A DNA stretch of 38,888 nt from Nemertoderma westbladi (lineage: Eukaryota > Xenacoelomorpha > Nemertodermatida > Nemertodermatidae). Position 1 is the first letter of the stretch, and each line of letters opens with the position of its first letter. Below, in pieces: positions 33,802 to 38,888 of this stretch. The notes beneath the pieces are model-generated. The model did not search any database. It was not told where the DNA came from and saw only the letters and a list, made by a program, of their open reading frames with translations. Location of the stretch: contig JAUCBJ010003784.1 in the NCBI GenBank assembly GCA_032718475.1, forward strand, positions 1-38,888, given 5' to 3'. The position numbers and the translations under genes were made by a program.

Positions 33802-36474
33802 ACACAACGTCTTTAATCTTAAAACCTAATCCTACTACTGCAATCGCCCACTGAATGTAAATTCCTGGTAATTGAAATCCTAACTGAGTGCGTTCTAATA
33901 TACGTAATTGCACTTGCGACGATTCAGTTGCTAGGCACAATGTATTTAGTGCTACGAGTTATTGATTAAAGGGATATTAAAGCGAGAGAGGCCGTCGGTT
34001 TGGGTTATTACTTTCCTGATATGGCGAGAAATAAAGTTATTGAAAAGTACTCGAAATATCAAAAACACTTACCTTGCAAAAACAGAATTACGAAATTTAC
34101 ACAGTGATTAATAAAGTTGGGTACGTAATAGTCTTGTCAGTGAGTTGAGGAAAGTGTTTATTAATAGGTTTTAATTCGTAATAATAATAGCAAACAGCAC
34201 TGCATCTGGCTAATTTTGTAGTTTCAGCAGCATATTTTCCACCAAGGATTCACGTTCAGGATAGGAAGTTCTCTTAACCAAATCTCCATGGTTACACATC
34301 AACAAACTTACAGCGTCACGTGTAGATGGTTGAAATAAAGTATGTTAACTTCAGCATCAAGCCAATCACATTGTGCAAGATCATATCATAGGTAACCTTT
34401 ACTTTATAATTGATGTCTCTTGGGCATTAATTTGGACGCGATGTACATCCGTATATAGTTAGTTGTCAGAGTATATGTAATGTATAATATATGTAATGTA
34501 CAGTATGTATAACTGAGATCTTGATTGATCTTTACAAATCGTTGGGGAATACATCGCGGGAAAACCATGTAAATCGCTCACTTTATAGTTTTCTTTGAAA
34601 TTTCTTCCGGAGATGACGATGACGGATCTGAATAATTAATGAGTGATTATTTTCAAGTAACCTTCGCGTATTTAAGTTATTTACCCTCCTATGTATAATA
34701 AAATGAGTTTCAAAGAACAGGTATCCATAAATAATATATAATTAATATGTAATGTTGTTGATTGTTTATTAATGAAGTAATAAATCTGCAATAATCAGAT
34801 ACTGCAATAGGCTGAATGTTTACATACCGGTCAGGCAATCCGCCGAGTTTGTAATTGTAAACAGCATTATCAATCTTCCCCTTTATGAATTGAATTAATA
34901 ACTAATTTTAGTGTCAAAAAACGCGCAAAACTCTCCGCTTTCAATTGATATAAGCCACGTGTGAAATGATTGAGATTTAATGTGTATTAGAATCGATCGA
35001 AAATCTCTCTCCATAGAAACCAAGATAAAAAATTATCAGATCACTGCATAATGACGTCAAATATGTAGCAGCCCATCACAGCCGATTTTCAAAATTGGCT
35101 TCCCACACTTACTTAAACCCGCCATTTCGACCGTTTCCTCGAGTTTTTACAAAAAATAAATGCGTGTTGGCTCGGTTCAGCACGTTAGAATAGATCTATT
35201 GCTACGCAGTAGGGCGTGTTGGCTCGGTTCAGGGCGTTAGAATAGATCTATTGCTACGCAGTAGGGCGTGTTGGCTTGGTTCAGGGCGTTAGAATAGATC
35301 TATTGCTACGCAGTAGGGCGTGTTGGCTTGGTTCAGGGCGTTAGAATAGATCTATTGCTACGCAGTAGGGCGTGTTGGCTTGGTTCAGGGCGTTAGAATA
35401 GATCTATTGCTACGCAGTAGGGCGTGTTGGCTTGGTTCAGGGCGTTAGAATAGATCTATTGCTACGCAGTAGGGCGTGTTTGTTAGCGCATTTGATAAAA
35501 TATGTTCTTTCACTCTCAATTTTCATATATTGTGACTTCTTCCTGTTACTTAATAAACCATACAAAATTGAAGGCAAAATATCCGGTCTGATACAATGAG
35601 CGGAATGGTGCTAGTATACCTTCAACGAAGGGCCGCTCCCTGGATCGATTTAAGTTACCCCTTTTTCTTCTTATGTATTGATTTGCCCTATATTTTATTT
35701 AGTTCGATATGGTATTTGATCATTTATTATATTTAACTAGTATACAGTACATGCACCACATAAGTCTGTAAGTGCTAACGCGGGATTTCCTTGGTAAAGT
35801 GACACCATACCAGTGATTTCTGAAAGTACCAATGTGCTAACTCAGTAACAGACTTTAGCAACATTTAGCAACACCAATTCTGCACCACCCGCAAGAGGGC
35901 TCAAGTGTTCTAAAGTGCTAACTTACTAAAAACACCAATAACAATAGTAATATTAGCAAAGTTAGGAGTTTGAAGTGATGGTATCTGTATATCTTGGAAG
36001 ATAATGATTAGGTGTTTTTGTGTTGAATATTTCAAGACACCACACCTCATAAAATGCTAACTCATTATTCGTTCTTTGGGATGTGAAAGGAAATTGAATA
36101 TATTATAATATTAATTATGTAATCATTGGGGGGTGGGGAGGTGTACACACCAAATTTTATACTACCAAGTTTTTGCTAATTTCATTTGTGAAAATGTTCT
36201 CAAACATATAAAATATGTTAAATTAAAATATTTTATGACGTTCTATATTTTTCATTTTCAAAATAAAATAGAGAATCCTAAAAAAATGTTCTCCTTTTTA
36301 AACAATAGAACATACATTTCTGCATTTCCAATCGCTGATTTATCAGGATACCAAAGGGGGGGTCAGAACCTTAATGCGCATATAAGACAATGAATGCTTG
36401 TATTTATGGATGTACAGTATGTTACCACTATATGATTTCTGCTGACTGGAATTATTTATTTCTGAAACACATTG
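33802..36474. other. AT-rich intergenic sequence, no gene
   Basis: No coding sequence is supported. The 52-bp repeat at 35161-35480 lies within it. The words GTGCTAAC/ATGCTAAC recur at about 35775, 35834, 35918 and 36054, related to the cluster at the window end. Confidence 0.5.
35161..35480. repeat. 52-bp tandem repeat, six copies
   Basis: Six nearly identical units of 52 bp begin GCGTGTTGGCTTGGTTCAGG and contain the palindrome ATAGATCTAT. The first two copies have CTCGG and the rest CTTGG, showing that the array grew from the right-hand type. A partial unit ends the array. Confidence 0.95.
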
Positions 36475-37990
36475 TCATCTATATTGTGATCTATGGCTGA
36501 TTAAAAAGCAATAAACACAATAAACGCAATAAATAGAATGCTGTGCCGGCTTGACGACAAAATTGAGCCACCACAACTCCCTATCACCCATGACATTTGC
36601 TAGATCATCCGAATCTTCAAGGCCAGTGTCCTTTAAGATGCGTCTCAAGAAAGTCATGGGCTGTCCACCATGCTTATTCACTGCATGATGCTACCAAAGA
36701 ACAAGATTATGCACTGACTGGTCCACACGGCGAAAGCAATGTCTTGCAAAGCGGAGGCGGGTTTCGAAGGCGTTTTCGGAGGCGTTCTAGTGTCAAGCCT
36801 GGGGGAACCAATGAGACACCTCCAATGTTATATTGTGTCTGGTTGGAGATGTGTGGATTGTACTTGACACAGTGAACCCGGCGTAGCATTCTTGTGAATG
36901 TGCCATCCAAAGATTAGGTGTCCTCAGCAGTTAGAGCCCAGCATGGACTCCCATAGAGGAGTACTGGAACTACTGCTGCTCTAAATAATCGTACCTTAAG
37001 ATTCCCATTAATTCTATGTGACTTCCAAATCATGGAAAGCCTATTCAAGGCTGCCCATGCCTTTCCCTTGCGTATTCGAAGGTCTCGCCTGACCTCCGGA
37101 ACCATGAACCCTGGTGACAGAAGTCGTCCACATGCTCAAGCATACCATCCTTTGAGCTTATGCTCATCCGGTCAGAGACTTCCTGATGACTTTCATAGTT
37201 AACTGTCAAAATTTTGGTCATTTTTGGAGTTAATAAAAAGACCAACACTAGAAGCAGCATGTTCTAATGAGCTGAGGAGCCCTTGGGCTCCCTCTAATGA
37301 TTCTGAGAGTACTCCTAAGTCATCAGCAAAGTCTAGATCAGTTAGGTACTTGGCAGGATTTCCTCGACTTCTGGAGCCAGTAGGTGGAGTTATCATCACC
37401 CCATCATCATTATGATGATCTAAGGACATGCGTAGAACATAGTCAACCACAATAATGAATAAGAATGGTGCAAGTGTGTCTCCTTGGAGGACGCCCCATA
37501 ACACTTCAAATGGTTCTGTGTCACCGTCAACAGTAGACACAAATGTTGTCGAACCATCGTATACTGATCTGATTGCTGCAATAATTTCATCAGGAATCCC
37601 ATATAATGAAAGTATGCTGAACATACGTGAGCGAGAGACTGAATAAAAGGCCTTGAATAAGTCAACAAAGATAACAGCCAGATGCCTGTCTTTCTTTTTT
37701 GATCAATCTCTTCAATTATCCTTCGAAGTACCAAAATGGGCTCCATGGTCTCACGACCTTTAAGGAACCCATTCTGATTTCCAAGGAGCAGTCTCTCAAT
37801 GGGATCCAGAGGGATCAATGGGATCTAGATAAGCTTTAAACACTCAGGTATTTTAAAGACCTCAGGGGGAACACCATCTACTCCACTACTGGCACGATTG
37901 GTCTTAAAGCTCTTTGCAGCAGCCTTCACTTCTGCAAAGGAGATATCGCCAATGGGAATATCTGGGAGTACATACTCAGAACACTTTTAC
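36475..37990 (-). pseudogene. Decayed non-LTR retrotransposon reverse transcriptase (LINE), C-terminal part
   Basis: On the minus strand, fragments in several frames follow the order of a LINE reverse transcriptase. They are SFAEVKAAAKSFKTNRASSG (near 37930), NQNGFLKGRETMEPILVLRR (near 37780), GIPDEIIAAIRSVYDG, GVLQGDTLAPFLFIIVVDY, and YLTDLDFADDLGVLS with the catalytic F-A-D-D (near 37330). C-terminal pieces follow: RKGKAWAALNRLSMIW, LFRAAVVPVLLYGSPCW, FTRMLRRVHC, and TGLEDSDD with VMGDRELWW, ending near 36540. At least four frame changes separate them, so the copy is dead. It is 5'-truncated near 37990. It differs from the CR1-like copy at 7640. RTE-like is possible, but the clade was not determined. 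Confidence 0.85.
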
Positions 37991-38888
37991 TTCTTTAAAG
38001 TTATCAGGCGATACCCTGTCATTGAATTAAATACACTGCATTCCGGGACATGGCTTATTGGTTTTATGTATGTATTTAGAGAGGTTTAAAGTTTTGACCT
38101 CGAAAAGACCAAGAATAGCAGCAAAAAAAAAACTTGTAGCAATTTACGTTATAGCAGTATATGTAAAAAATAAAATTTGAGATTGCCCGAAATTTGACAT
38201 ACAGAATGACCTCTCTATTTTCTGGAAAAGGAAACTTATTGCAAGGATTAAGGATTTAGAATAATATATAATTATGAGAATAAATTAATTAATGGTTGTG
38301 ATTATGTGCCATATTATTGAATGCTTTTAAGAAATCCATGAATTAGTTGCAAAGACATAGACGTTTAATATATGAATTGAATAGGCCTAATGTTAGCACT
38401 TTATGCTTTCTGTTGGCCGGTATTATTCATTTCAGAAACTCATAATCTCCTCTTGTGATCTCGGCTTGATTAATAATCAATTTATTTCAATTTTAGTTAT
38501 AAAACGCTAACATCTGGTCTGGCTTGCTATGCAATCAATAATTATACAACAAAATTAGCCTTAAAAAGCTAACATTTCGAATATGTCTTATGGAGAAACT
38601 CTATAGTGCTAACAGTTAGCACTTTACCTTTTTCAATAATTCTGAATCTGGTCGCTAGGGGGCAGTTGTTAAAATTTGTTGCTATTTGACGTTTTTAATT
38701 TGTGCTTGCAAAGTGGTCAAACTGCTAACACTTCGAAATGAGCCAATCGGAACCTGGAATTGTAGTCAACTTGTCTTAACAAATTTTTTTCAGGCAGTGT
38801 TAGCACTTTAGGTTAGCACTTTAAAACAGTTAGCACTTTACCATTGCAGGACTGCTGTTTGTTAGCACTTTAGTACTTCTAAAAACAG
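37991..38888. other. No gene; cluster of GTTAGCACTTTA motifs
   Basis: The AT-rich sequence has no supported coding region. From 38391 to 38873 the word TTAGCACTTT occurs repeatedly (about 38393, 38617, 38800, 38814, 38829 and 38863), with inverted or partial GCTAACA forms at 38504, 38567, 38605 and 38730. A perfect inverted pair AGTGCTAAC-A-GTTAGCACT lies at 38605-38623. Spacing is irregular, so it is not a simple tandem array. It may continue beyond the window. Confidence 0.6.

Noticed and set aside
34066-34160. Strong donor (AAG|GTAAGTG, minus strand) as the missing first exon of the CFAP97-like gene, which would put the satellite in an intron.
   Set aside because: In the phase needed to join the exon at 24405, the upstream frame meets a stop before any ATG. 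A non-coding first exon remains possible but unsupported.
26271-35480. Regularly spaced repeats that could suggest CRISPR arrays.
   Set aside because: The 28-, 47- and 52-bp arrays are directly tandem without unique spacers, and the sequence is eukaryotic.

Overview
This window is eukaryotic and almost certainly comes from a marine invertebrate. It carries a BEL/Pao LTR retrotransposon, a CR1-like LINE, a second unrelated LINE, a TTAA-targeting DNA transposon, a tRNA-derived SINE, five minisatellite or satellite families and one spliced host gene. There are no bacterial features such as operons, Shine-Dalgarno sites or CRISPR. The palindrome TAGGCCTA is scattered through the unique sequence far more often than base composition predicts. 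An echinoderm or another invertebrate deuterostome would fit, but the sequence does not prove the phylum.

Layout. Positions 1 to about 6560 look like the 3' two thirds of one BEL/Pao element. It starts with the end of pol (integrase plus the C-terminal DUF5641-type region, with one in-frame stop). Next come a 36-bp minisatellite and an intact 849-codon ORF, then a stem-loop, a polypurine tract and a 3' LTR beginning TGTTAG. The 849-aa protein sits where env would be. It combines a DEDD-type 3'-5' exonuclease-like domain with three perfect CCHC zinc knuckles. This is the most unusual object in the window. Positions 7640-9034 hold a CR1-like LINE 3' end ending in an (ATT)n tail and split by a 0.6-kb element with long inverted repeats. 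A 10-bp minisatellite fills 9101-10257. Positions 10970-13927 are a complete DNA transposon with perfect 17-bp terminal inverted repeats and TTAA target duplications. Its MULE-like transposase has a single frameshift. Positions 13932-17900 are AT-rich, without genes, and contain several palindromic MITE-like repeats.

The host gene lies on the minus strand at 17939-24405. Three exons with matching splice sites and phases encode a CFAP97/hemingway-type (KIAA1430) domain followed by about 600 residues of low-complexity, probably disordered sequence. Its 5' end was not found. A full-length tRNA-derived SINE lies in the large intron.

Upstream of this gene (higher coordinates) are a 28-bp minisatellite (26271-27113) and a 6.4-kb 47-bp satellite (27421-33801) that contains a perfect 300-bp higher-order repeat. 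A 52-bp repeat follows at 35161-35480. A decayed non-LTR reverse transcriptase lies on the minus strand at 36475-37990. The last 500 bases carry a cluster of the motif GTTAGCACTTTA in both orientations.

The genes do not form a pathway. The window is a repeat-dense stretch around one ciliary-type host gene.
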